Assembly (NCBI GenBank): GCA_024743095.1 | Contig: JANSXF010000008.1 | Span: forward strand, 1-64,000 | Length of the DNA stretch: 64,000 nucleotides | From: Flavobacteriaceae bacterium | Lineage (GTDB): Bacteria > Bacteroidota > Bacteroidia > Flavobacteriales > Flavobacteriaceae | Direction of reading: 5' to 3' | Shown here: piece by piece, positions 17,894 to 25,774 of the stretch | How the letters are laid out: each line of letters begins with the position of its first letter | Numbering within the stretch: position 1 is the stretch's first letter | Made by a program: the position numbers and the translations under genes | Notes under the pieces: generated by a model | The model's input: the letters and a program-made list of their open reading frames with translations, nothing else | Database searches by the model: none | Told to the model about the DNA's origin: nothing

Positions 17894-17904
17894 ATTATAA
17901 TCAA
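17891..17904 (+). promoter_or_regulatory. Fnr-box-like palindrome over the hpf start site
   Basis: TTGATTATAATCAA is a perfect 14-nt palindrome identical in form to the classical Fnr box TTGAT-N4-ATCAA. Its centre is 41 nt downstream of the first palindrome, overlapping the end of the -7 box and the expected transcription start, a position that would repress rather than activate. It could also be chance in AT-rich DNA. Confidence 0.5.
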
Positions 17905-17914
17905 AACAGTAATC

Positions 17915-18214
17915 ATGGAAGTACACGTTCAATATCAAAAGATGATGACCAGTGAATCATTGACCCAATTATTAATGAAAAAACTGGAAGGTTTGGAAAC
18001 TAAGTACAATTGGTTGATCAAGGCCAATGTGTTATTTAAGGCAGAGAATGATAAAGCCGGTGAAGGCAAAATCTGCGAAATAGAACTGAGCGCTCCCGGA
18101 CCAAGGATCTTTGCCAAGTCCAACACCGATGATTTTGAAAAATCCATGTCCAAAACTATCGAGGATTTAAGAAGGCAACTTGAAAGGCGACAGGCAACCT
18201 TTGCAACACAATAG
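17915..18214 (+). CDS. HPF/RaiA family ribosome hibernation factor
   Basis: 99 residues from ATG 17915 (MEVHVQYQKM); the GTG at 17882 lies upstream of the predicted transcript start. It is a short single-domain protein with the beta-alpha-beta pattern of HPF/RaiA: LTQLLMKKLEGLETKYNWL as the first helix, a central EIELSAPGPRIFAKS strand pair, and a C-terminal DDFEKSMSKTIEDLRRQLER helix. Such proteins bind the 30S A/P sites and silence ribosomes during starvation or hypoxia. There is no long-form C-terminal dimer domain. The promoter carries two Crp/Fnr-like palindromes. A lipoprotein gene follows after 44 nt. Confidence 0.85.
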   Translation: MEVHVQYQKMMTSESLTQLLMKKLEGLETKYNWLIKANVLFKAENDKAGEGKICEIELSAPGPRIFAKSNTDDFEKSMSKTIEDLRRQLERRQATFATQ

Positions 18215-18258
18215 TGGATATAGGTATCTGCTGCGCATGAATCTTTAAAACAATCGTG

Positions 18259-18888
18259 ATGAAACTCAAATTAATCGGCATAGTTCTATTACTGCTTACG
18301 AGCTGTTCTTCCACCAAGCTGGTGAGTTCTTGGAAGAACCCTGACAATGTGGTTTTTGATGCATATCAAGTACTGGTCGTGGGCATGGTAAAAGATGATG
18401 CCGCCAGAATGGAGTTTGAAGATAGGTTTGTCCATGCCTTAGAAGGAAAGGGAGTGGAGGCCATGCGCAGCATTGACCTTTTTGATGTGGAATTTACTTC
18501 GGCCGAAAGGTCTGAACAAGAATTGAAAGAGGTAGAGGAGCAATTACTGGACAAGGGCTTTGATGCCATCCTCTTCACCAAGGTGGTGGGTGCGGAAAAC
18601 AGGAGAACCTTTCGGGAACGTATGAACAACATTGATAAAATGATGCTTAGGTTCAGCAGTGATTATTTAGAGCATCAGGATATATATTACAATTCTGAAT
18701 ATTACGACAGCTTCAATGTTTACCATGCAGAAACATCTCTCTACTGTATCTGTGTAGGAAAGGAAATAGAACTCATATGGCGGGGCGATGTGGATGTTAC
18801 CGAGCCCGAAAACGTTAACAAGACCATTGATTCTTATATTAAATTGATTACAAGGTCAATGGGCGAGCAAGATGTAATCTTTAATTAG
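18259..18888 (+). CDS. lipoprotein of unknown function
   Basis: 209 residues from ATG 18259 (a GTG at 18256 is directly in front). The N-terminal signal peptide ends in a lipobox LLTSCSS, so it should be a lipid-anchored envelope protein. The rest is a mixed alpha/beta domain starting KLVSSWKNPDN, a pattern seen in DUF4136-like lipoproteins, with a Cys pair in SLYCICVGKE near residue 160. No enzyme motif is seen. It lies downstream of hpf on the same strand and may share its promoter. Its 3' end overlaps by 8 nt the stop of a small gene on the other strand. Confidence 0.75.
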   Translation: MKLKLIGIVLLLLTSCSSTKLVSSWKNPDNVVFDAYQVLVVGMVKDDAARMEFEDRFVHALEGKGVEAMRSIDLFDVEFTSAERSEQELKEVEEQLLDKGFDAILFTKVVGAENRRTFRERMNNIDKMMLRFSSDYLEHQDIYYNSEYYDSFNVYHAETSLYCICVGKEIELIWRGDVDVTEPENVNKTIDSYIKLITRSMGEQDVIFN

Positions 18889-19030
18889 AAAGGCCCATAG
18901 CCTCCAAAACTCCTAGAAAATCCAATGCGATCAACACTGGGATCGCTATTAGGATCACAATCAATATAAAAACCATGATTCGTAAAAATCCGACCATGAG
19001 TTTGTTTCCTATGCTAATTTCATCTGCCAT
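18881..19030 (-). CDS. small single-pass membrane protein (49 residues)
   Basis: An open frame from ATG 19030 to TAA 18881. The product starts MADEISIGNKLMVGFLRI, continues into a strongly hydrophobic segment (about residues 15-38: Ile, Val, Leu, Phe), and ends with a short tail. One membrane helix is predicted, with the N-terminus probably cytoplasmic. It fills an otherwise empty 250-nt gap and converges on the lipoprotein gene with an 8-nt overlap. No family is recognised. Coding is inferred from its hydrophobic pattern and clean position; conservation would decide. Confidence 0.55.
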   Translation of the reverse strand: MADEISIGNKLMVGFLRIMVFILIVILIAIPVLIALDFLGVLEAMGLSN

Positions 19031-19137
19031 AATAGTGTAATTTCTAACAATTTAAGAAAATATTTACACATTTCCTTTGGTATTGAATCCACTATTCGAT
19101 TAACGGATAATTTATTAGGTATGCGTTGTTGGAAATG

Positions 19138-20529
19138 TTATTCGGTATCACCTCTCTTTTTACTGAGCAGTTTTCCAAGTTCCTCCAAGGTAATTCCTTT
19201 GGTTTCCGGCATCATAAAGATTACCCATAACAGTTGAAGTATCATCATAACTGCAAAAAAGATAAAAATTGGCCAAGGATTCTCTTTGAAGATACCAATT
19301 TCAGCATCCAAGAAGGTAGGCGTCAGCAAGGTGATCAGAGCGGCAAAGACCCAATGGGTGCCTGTACCCCATGATTGTCCGTAGGAGCGAACCTTGTTCG
19401 GGAATATCTCAGAAATAAACACCCAGATAACAGCCCCTTGTCCTACCGCATGTGAAGCAATAAAGATTAGAATGAAGGTCAGCAATAATATCGAGCTGGC
19501 ACCGGAATAAAAACACCATCCCACCATGGCCAAGCTCACAATGTATCCGATGGAGCCAATGTACATGAGCTGTTTTCTGCCAAGTTTGTCGATAAGGGAT
19601 ATTCCGACAAAGGTGAAAACCAAATTAATTACCCCGATGGATATGGAACTAAAGAGCGATTCACCTGAAGCGAGCCCGGCCCGTTCCAAAATTTCCGGCG
19701 CGTAGTATAGCACAAAATTAATACCCGATAGTTGATTGAAAAAAGCAATCAAAAAAGCCAATACTAAAGGCTTATTGTACTTACCGGAAAACAAGCCGTC
19801 ACTTTTCTTCTCATGGGTCTCCACTATCGCCAATTTGATTTGTTCCAGATGCAGCAGAGCCTTGTCCTTGGCGATTCCCAAGAGCGTAATGGACTCGATG
19901 ACCACGGCATCGGCCCTATCCTTCATCAAAAGCCATCTGGGGCTGTTGGGAATTTTGAATACCATAATCGTATATATCAATGCAGGTAGGCCTTCAATGC
20001 CCAACATCCATCTCCAAGCTATGCTTTCGTCAAATAGTATTCCGATGAGGTAGTTGGAGATAAAGGCCAATAAAATCCCAAAAACAATATTGAACTGGTA
20101 CATGGCCGTAAGCCTTCCTCGGGTCTGGGCCGTAGAAATCTCGGAAATGTAAACAGGAGCGGCCACCGATGAGGCCCCCACACCGACACCACCGATAAAC
20201 CTAAAAAACGAAAATGTATAGGCTTCCGGGGCAAAGGCTGAACCTATCGCCGATGCGAAATACAGAATGCCTATCCAGAACAAGGTTTTCTTTCTTCCCA
20301 AACGGTCTGTTGGAATCCCACCAAAAAGCGAACCCAAAACAGTTCCCCACAGTGCCATGGACATGATGAAAATACCGTGAAATGTAAAAATGGAATCGCC
20401 CAAAAACCAGTTGGTGCCCCACAATTCCTTAATGGGTTGATTGGCACCTGAGATGACCACGGTGTCAAACCCAAACAAAAAGCCCGCTAGGGCCGCTGTC
20501 AATGAAATTCTAAAAATACGCTTGTCCAT
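19138..20529 (-). CDS. sugar porter (MFS) of the glucose/xylose type
   Basis: 463 residues, twelve predicted membrane helices. Sugar-porter signatures: GFLFGFDTVVISGA in helix 1, GRKKT in the loop 2-3, RFIGGVGVGASSVAAPVYISEI in helix 4, the PESPRWL-like PNSPRWLL at mid-protein, NQLSGINFVLYYAPEI in helix 7, DKLGRKQL, and the C-terminal PETKGITLEE. It imports a hexose or pentose with H+. The gene lies 32 nt after waaA on the same strand. The ROK kinase at 11-12 kb could act on the imported sugar. Confidence 0.93.
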   Translation of the reverse strand: MDKRIFRISLTAALAGFLFGFDTVVISGANQPIKELWGTNWFLGDSIFTFHGIFIMSMALWGTVLGSLFGGIPTDRLGRKKTLFWIGILYFASAIGSAFAPEAYTFSFFRFIGGVGVGASSVAAPVYISEISTAQTRGRLTAMYQFNIVFGILLAFISNYLIGILFDESIAWRWMLGIEGLPALIYTIMVFKIPNSPRWLLMKDRADAVVIESITLLGIAKDKALLHLEQIKLAIVETHEKKSDGLFSGKYNKPLVLAFLIAFFNQLSGINFVLYYAPEILERAGLASGESLFSSISIGVINLVFTFVGISLIDKLGRKQLMYIGSIGYIVSLAMVGWCFYSGASSILLLTFILIFIASHAVGQGAVIWVFISEIFPNKVRSYGQSWGTGTHWVFAALITLLTPTFLDAEIGIFKENPWPIFIFFAVMMILQLLWVIFMMPETKGITLEELGKLLSKKRGDTE

Positions 20530-20561
20530 GGAGGATGAATTTTGCTAAAGCTAACCAAAAT

Positions 20562-21797
20562 TTATAAAATCTTGGAAATGTATTTCATGATCAATTCAGA
20601 GGCACCTTTGTTCAAATTAATGTAATCGGCGTTGATAGCTCCAATAGTTTTGATTGAAACAGGGTTGTTCAGGAGGTCTTTCATTAAATTATCAAAACTA
20701 TCCTGGCTGGAAATGGGAATGATACCTCCTTCTTTGACCAAGTCTTCAGCCTCTTTGAAGCCTTCAAACTGTGGCCCTATGATAATTGGGATGCCGAACA
20801 CTGCCGGTTCCATGGTGTTGTGAAGTCCCGTGGCAAATCCACCGCCAACATAGGCCATATTGGCATAACTGTAAATTTTGGTCAATAAACCAATCGTGTC
20901 AATCACCAGTACATCGATTTCTTTAAGGTTTTGGCCGCTCAATTCAGAATAGCGTATTGCGGTTTTTTCAAGCGCCGAAGTAATCTTGTCAATATGTGCT
21001 GGCTTAATTTCATGGGGAGCTATCACGAACTTTATCTTTTCAGTGGCTGTGTTGATGTAATTGACCAGGATTTTTTCATCTTCAGCCCAAGTACTTCCGG
21101 CCACCAAACAAAGTTGATTGTTCTTGAAACGATCCATGAAATTCAATTGGTTGTTCCGTTTCAGGATTTCCGAAACTCGGTCCAACCGAGTATCGCCGCC
21201 AATACTGGAGTTTTTTATTCCGATGGATTCCAACAGATTTTTCGATTTCTCGTCCTGCACAAAATAATGGTTGAATTTCCTTAGGCTCTTTCGCATAAAC
21301 CCGCCATAGGATTTAAAGTAAATCTGTCTCTCGGAAAAAATGGCGGAGACCAAAATGGTTGGGACATTTCTTCTTTTGAGATGATGTAGGTAATTGGGCC
21401 AGACCTCATACTTTACAAAAATGGCCAGTTGGGGATCTACAATGTTTAAAAATCGCTTCACTTTATGATGGCTGTCCATGGGTAGGTAGACCACCACGTC
21501 GGCAACGGAGATATTCTTTTTGACCTCGTAGCCCGAGGGCGAAAAAAAGCTGAGAACCAATTTATGTCCGGGATATTTGGAGCGCAACCGTTCCAAAATG
21601 GGGAGACCTTGTTCAAACTCGCCCAAAGAGGCCACGTGCATCCAAATGGTTTTGTTCCCTTTGTTCAACTTTTCTTCCAACAAGGGAAAAGTTCTCTTCC
21701 TCCCTAGAACGAACAATTTGATCTTGGCATTGAAAAGGGCAATCACCCTAAGAACGAGCCAAGCAATATTGATAAGTATGTTGTAGAGAAAACGCAA
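20562..21797 (-). CDS. waaA: 3-deoxy-D-manno-octulosonic acid (Kdo) transferase
   Basis: 411 residues, inner-membrane GT-B glycosyltransferase that adds Kdo to lipid A precursor. Typical start region LYNILINIAWL (membrane anchor), then WMHVASLGEFEQGLPIL, LVLSFFSPSGYEV, the VKYEVWPNYL motif, and C-terminal VGGGFATGLHNTMEPAVFGIPIIIGP. The start codon is TTG at 21797; no ATG fits the conserved N-terminus. It is followed by the sugar porter gene. Confidence 0.93.
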   Translation of the reverse strand: MRFLYNILINIAWLVLRVIALFNAKIKLFVLGRKRTFPLLEEKLNKGNKTIWMHVASLGEFEQGLPILERLRSKYPGHKLVLSFFSPSGYEVKKNISVADVVVYLPMDSHHKVKRFLNIVDPQLAIFVKYEVWPNYLHHLKRRNVPTILVSAIFSERQIYFKSYGGFMRKSLRKFNHYFVQDEKSKNLLESIGIKNSSIGGDTRLDRVSEILKRNNQLNFMDRFKNNQLCLVAGSTWAEDEKILVNYINTATEKIKFVIAPHEIKPAHIDKITSALEKTAIRYSELSGQNLKEIDVLVIDTIGLLTKIYSYANMAYVGGGFATGLHNTMEPAVFGIPIIIGPQFEGFKEAEDLVKEGGIIPISSQDSFDNLMKDLLNNPVSIKTIGAINADYINLNKGASELIMKYISKIL

Positions 21798-21859
21798 GAA
21801 TATCTTTTTCGCTAAAATACATTCTTTCGGTCAGAGACCATTATGGCATCTTAATTTCT

Positions 21860-21867
21860 TAATTTTG
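21860..21867 (+). promoter_or_regulatory. probable -7 box for the aminotransferase-galE genes
   Basis: TAATTTTG matches TAnnTTTG and lies 18 nt before the ATG at 21886. No clear -33 element is seen, so support is modest. Confidence 0.4.
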
Positions 21868-21885
21868 ACGTATTAATTTATTCGG

Positions 21886-23040
21886 ATGAAAAAAATTCAA
21901 ATGGTTGACCTAAAAGGTCAATATGAAGGTATAAAAACCGAGGTCAACGAAGCTATTGCGGAAATTTTGGATTCTTCTGCATTTATAAACGGTCCCCATG
22001 TGCAGGCCTTTCAAAATGAGTTGCAGGAATATTTGGGCGTTAAACATGTGATTCCATGTGCCAATGGGACGGATGCGCTCCAAATAAGTATGATGGGCCT
22101 TGGACTGAAACCAGGCGATGAGGTCATTACGGCCGATTTTACATTTGCCGCTACTGTAGAGGTTATCGGTCTGTTACAATTGACACCTGTTTTGGTGGAT
22201 GTGGAGCCCGATACCTTCAATATAGATGTAAAAGCCATAGAAAAGGCTATAACGACTAAAACGAAAGCCATTGTGCCCGTACATTTGTTTGGGCAATGCG
22301 CCAATATGGACGAAATTATGGAATTGGCAAAAAAACATGATTTATTTGTCATTGAAGATAATGCGCAGGCCATAGGAGGCTCTTATTTTTCCAAAGATGG
22401 TTCCAAACAAAAAGCTGGGACCATTGGTCATGTTGGGGCCACATCGTTTTTCCCTTCCAAGAACTTAGGGTGTTATGGTGATGGTGGCGCCATTTTTACC
22501 AATGACGACGATTTGGCACACATCATACGGGGCATCGTAAACCACGGTATGTATAAAAGGTATTACCACGATGTGGTCGGGGTAAATTCACGTTTGGATT
22601 CCATTCAAGCAGCCGTGTTGCGGGCAAAATTGCCAAAACTGGATTATTATAACCAGAGACGCTGGGAGGCTGCATCAAAATATTCCAAGGCTTTTAAAGG
22701 ACAGGAACATATTGTTGTGCCAAAAATTGTTTGCGGATGCGCTCCAGGGCAAAGTGATTGCGACTGCCATGTATTCCATCAATATACCTTACGGGTTACA
22801 AACGGAAAACGAGATGGATTGGTGCAACATTTAAATGATAACAACGTTCCTTGTGGAGTGTATTATCCAGTACCGTTGCACAAACAGAAAGCTTATGTGG
22901 ACGAGCGTTACAATGAAGATGATTTTCCTGTAACCAATCAATTGGTGAACGAGGTGGTCTCGCTTCCGATGCATACCGAGCTGGATGATGAACAAATTGA
23001 ATACATAACCAGTCTGATAATCGACTTCGTAAACAATTAA
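21886..23040 (+). CDS. DegT/DnrJ/EryC1-type sugar aminotransferase
   Basis: 384 residues, PLP-dependent enzyme that aminates nucleotide-linked keto-sugars for surface glycans. Motifs: DLKGQYEGIKTEV start, CANGTDALQI, VDVEPDTFNID, EDNAQAIGG, and the PLP-lysine segment TSFFPSKNLGCYGDGG (Lys near residue 193). A Cys-rich insert VCGCAPGQSDCDCHVFHQY near residues 283-301 precedes the conserved HQYTLR segment; four Cys in ten residues are unusual and may bind metal. galE follows 2 nt later, so both genes likely serve nucleotide-sugar supply. Confidence 0.92.
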   Translation: MKKIQMVDLKGQYEGIKTEVNEAIAEILDSSAFINGPHVQAFQNELQEYLGVKHVIPCANGTDALQISMMGLGLKPGDEVITADFTFAATVEVIGLLQLTPVLVDVEPDTFNIDVKAIEKAITTKTKAIVPVHLFGQCANMDEIMELAKKHDLFVIEDNAQAIGGSYFSKDGSKQKAGTIGHVGATSFFPSKNLGCYGDGGAIFTNDDDLAHIIRGIVNHGMYKRYYHDVVGVNSRLDSIQAAVLRAKLPKLDYYNQRRWEAASKYSKAFKGQEHIVVPKIVCGCAPGQSDCDCHVFHQYTLRVTNGKRDGLVQHLNDNNVPCGVYYPVPLHKQKAYVDERYNEDDFPVTNQLVNEVVSLPMHTELDDEQIEYITSLIIDFVNN

Positions 23041-23042
23041 AA

Positions 23043-24059
23043 ATGAAAATACTCGTAACAGGTGGTTTGGGCTTCATTGGTTCTCACACAGTTGTTGAAC
23101 TGCAAAATGAAGGTTTTGAAGTGGTCATCGTGGATAACCTTTCCAACTCATCCATTAATGTTTTGGATGGCATTGAGGCCATTACAGGAAAGAAGCCCCT
23201 TTTTGAAGAATTTGATCTTCGTGATAAGCCCAAGGTCCAAGATTTCTTTCAAAAGCACAGTGATGTTGCCGGTGTAATTCACTTTGCGGCATCCAAAGCG
23301 GTGGGAGAGAGTGTGGAAGAACCACTTTTGTACTACGAGAACAACCTCGGTGTATTGGTATATATCCTTCAAGAGTTGAAGAAAAAGGGAGGTGCGAGTT
23401 TCATCTTTAGTAGTTCCTGTACAGTTTATGGTCAAGCTGACGAAATGCCGATAACTGAGTCAGCGCCGGTTAAACCTGCTGAATCCCCATATGGGAATAC
23501 CAAGCAAGTGGGGGAGGAAATTATTAGGGATACCTGCAAGGTGAACCCAGGGCTTAAAGCCATTGCATTGCGATATTTCAATCCGATCGGAGCGCACCCA
23601 TCAGGAAAAATAGGGGAATTGCCCATCGGCGTACCTCAAAATTTGGTACCCTTTATTACCCAAACAGGTATTGGACTTCGCGAGCAACTATCTGTTTTTG
23701 GAGACGATTACCCCACGGAAGATGGTACTTGTGTCAGAGATTACATCCATGTAGTTGATTTGGCCAAAGCCCATGTAGCGGCACTGCAACGTCTTTTGAA
23801 GGATGAAAATGAAACTAATTACGAAGTATTCAATTTGGGTACAGGGACAGGAAGTTCTGTGTTGGAGGTGATACAAAGCTTTGAACGTGTTTCTGGGGAA
23901 AAACTCAATTACAAAATTGTGGAGAGAAGACCCGGAGACGTGATTCAGGCCTATGCCGATACCAAAAGGGCCAATGAAGTACTTGGGTGGAAGGCAAAAT
24001 CCAATCTTGATGATGCCATGAAATCCGCTTGGGCGTGGGAAAAAATAGTAAGAAATTAG
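23043..24059 (+). CDS. galE: UDP-glucose 4-epimerase
   Basis: 338 residues, the normal size. It interconverts UDP-glucose and UDP-galactose. The Rossmann NAD motif GGLGFIGSHT is at residues 7-16, followed by DNLSNSS, HFAASKAVGESV, the catalytic SSSCTVYG and the YGNTKQ (Tyr-x3-Lys) pair near residue 150, RYFNPIGAHPSG and DYIHVVDLA. It begins 2 nt after the aminotransferase stop. Confidence 0.96.
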   Translation: MKILVTGGLGFIGSHTVVELQNEGFEVVIVDNLSNSSINVLDGIEAITGKKPLFEEFDLRDKPKVQDFFQKHSDVAGVIHFAASKAVGESVEEPLLYYENNLGVLVYILQELKKKGGASFIFSSSCTVYGQADEMPITESAPVKPAESPYGNTKQVGEEIIRDTCKVNPGLKAIALRYFNPIGAHPSGKIGELPIGVPQNLVPFITQTGIGLREQLSVFGDDYPTEDGTCVRDYIHVVDLAKAHVAALQRLLKDENETNYEVFNLGTGTGSSVLEVIQSFERVSGEKLNYKIVERRPGDVIQAYADTKRANEVLGWKAKSNLDDAMKSAWAWEKIVRN

Positions 24060-24100
24060 GACGGAATAATCCCAAACTGCAATTTGTACGTAAATAGAAT

Positions 24101-24457
24101 ATGCTGCCCAACTACAATAACAGTTTGGAGTTGCTGGAAGGTGTCCAGCAAGAGCAACTCTATCAAAAACTATTGCTGCAACTCAAAAAGGATTTTGAAT
24201 TGGCCAATGTGCCCATTAATCTCCCTTTGGATATAGCCCCTGAGGAGCTTAAACGTATCATTCACGAAAAAATTTACTTTTTAATAGTGGAAAAGTTTCC
24301 ACAATATCTCAATCTATTGTACGTGGTGGATATTTCGGAAAAAGAGATTAAGAGGATAGCTCCCTCGGATGTCGTTGACATTTCGGCGGAGGTATCCTTT
24401 TTATTATTGAAAAGGGAATGGCAAAAAGTGTGGTACAAGGCCAAATATAGCCAATGA
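24101..24457 (+). CDS. conserved hypothetical protein
   Basis: 118 residues, no signal peptide or membrane helix. Predicted mostly helical at the N-terminus (LLEGVQQEQLYQKLLLQL) with a central EELKRIIHEKIYFLI helix. I recall similar small proteins in other Flavobacteriaceae but no known function. It ends 7 nt before the convergent membrane acyltransferase gene. No motif of an enzyme or DNA-binding fold is seen. Confidence 0.65.
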   Translation: MLPNYNNSLELLEGVQQEQLYQKLLLQLKKDFELANVPINLPLDIAPEELKRIIHEKIYFLIVEKFPQYLNLLYVVDISEKEIKRIAPSDVVDISAEVSFLLLKREWQKVWYKAKYSQ

Positions 24458-24464
24458 CCTTTGG

Positions 24465-25565
24465 TCATACCTTCACATAAATGCCCTTTTTGTCCATAAA
24501 GTAGCCCACGGCCCAACACGTGAGCATCACCCAGAGTGCAAATAGCAAAGAGCCCATATGTCCGCCGGACCACGATATAAATATGTTGTCGGCAATCCAT
24601 CTGTATAAAGATTCTCCGTTGATATCGATAGCGAAAAGGGTTATGATAAACAGTTCCGATAGCAAGTAAATGAACAGCGTGTTCTTCCCAAAAACCTCAA
24701 AAAAGTAGCTCCAACTCTTCGATTTTTTCATATCCAGAACATAAATAAGAATGGCAATCGAAAAAAGGTCGATGCCACAGGTGAGCAATACAAATGAGCT
24801 TGTCCAAAGTTTTTTATTGATGGGCAAAATAAGGTCCCATGCCAAACCAGCAAAGATCAGGGCAAACCCAAACATCATCAATTTGGCTACTGTTTCATAA
24901 TTCTGTCCGTTGTTCTGGATAAATCTACCCGCCAAATAACCGATGATCACATTTACAATGGCAGGAAGAGTGCTCAACAATCCCTCGGGGTCAAAAGCAA
25001 TGCCTTCGCCGTGGTACATATGGTTTGGTCCAATAAGCCACTCGTCCAATTTAAGGACGGCATTGCCAGTTAAAGTAAGGTCACCGAAACCAATTAAGAT
25101 AAGGTGGTATCCAACCAAAAATGCCAAGCTCAGCCAAATGGCTGTTTTGGTCTTTACAAAATAAAGAATAATGGAGGCGAACATGTAGCAGAGCGCAATA
25201 CGTTGCAAAACCCCAAAGACCCGCGTCTCCGACAGTGGTTTTAATTGCCCATCATCAAAAAAAGGATACCAATACATTAAAAAGCCCAGTAAAAAAATAA
25301 TGGCCGTCCGCTTCAAAACTTTTTTGAAAAACGCAGGGGTGCCCATATTTTCATACTTTTTCATGCTAAAGCTCATGGCATTTCCCACCACGAACAAAAA
25401 AGTTGGAAAAACAAGGTCGGTCAATGTAAAACCGTTCCATTCGGCATGTAATAATGGTGAAAAGGTGGTGGAACCATTTCCTGGGGAGTTGACTATGATC
25501 ATTAAGGCAACGTCCAGCCCCCTGAAAACATCGAGGGAAAGGTATCTACTTTTAAGTTTGGACAT
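24465..25565 (-). CDS. HGSNAT-like membrane protein (DUF5009/COG4299)
   Basis: 366 residues from ATG 25565 (MSKLKSRYLSLDVFRGLDV). A TTG at 25592 would add nine residues. About ten membrane helices. The N-terminal SLDVFRGLDVALMI, followed by FTLTDLVFPTFLFVVGNAMSFS, is the signature of the family related to human heparan-alpha-glucosaminide N-acetyltransferase, which acetylates sugars across a membrane. In Bacteroidota such proteins often occur near glycan genes; substrate unknown. Confidence 0.85.
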   Translation of the reverse strand: MSKLKSRYLSLDVFRGLDVALMIIVNSPGNGSTTFSPLLHAEWNGFTLTDLVFPTFLFVVGNAMSFSMKKYENMGTPAFFKKVLKRTAIIFLLGFLMYWYPFFDDGQLKPLSETRVFGVLQRIALCYMFASIILYFVKTKTAIWLSLAFLVGYHLILIGFGDLTLTGNAVLKLDEWLIGPNHMYHGEGIAFDPEGLLSTLPAIVNVIIGYLAGRFIQNNGQNYETVAKLMMFGFALIFAGLAWDLILPINKKLWTSSFVLLTCGIDLFSIAILIYVLDMKKSKSWSYFFEVFGKNTLFIYLLSELFIITLFAIDINGESLYRWIADNIFISWSGGHMGSLLFALWVMLTCWAVGYFMDKKGIYVKV

Positions 25566-25676
25566 ATTAGGTTGGTTTAGCTGGTCGGTCAAGTTAAATT
25601 ATTTTTAGTTTCCACTGTTAATTTCAGTTAAAAATTTCATTTTTATTGCTTTACCGTTTATTCTGTGATATAGTTG

Positions 25677-25684
25677 TAAATTTG
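25677..25684 (+). promoter_or_regulatory. probable -7 box of sucA
   Basis: TAAATTTG matches TAnnTTTG, 90 nt before the sucA ATG, in an AT-rich 180-nt gap. No good -33 TTTG at the usual distance. A long untranslated leader would follow. Confidence 0.4.
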
Positions 25685-25774
25685 AGTAAGAAATTCACGG
25701 GAATACAAGTATATAAATGCTAAAACCCGTATTTTTGACAAAATTTTCCATAAAGTTTTGGAGAAACAGAAAGA

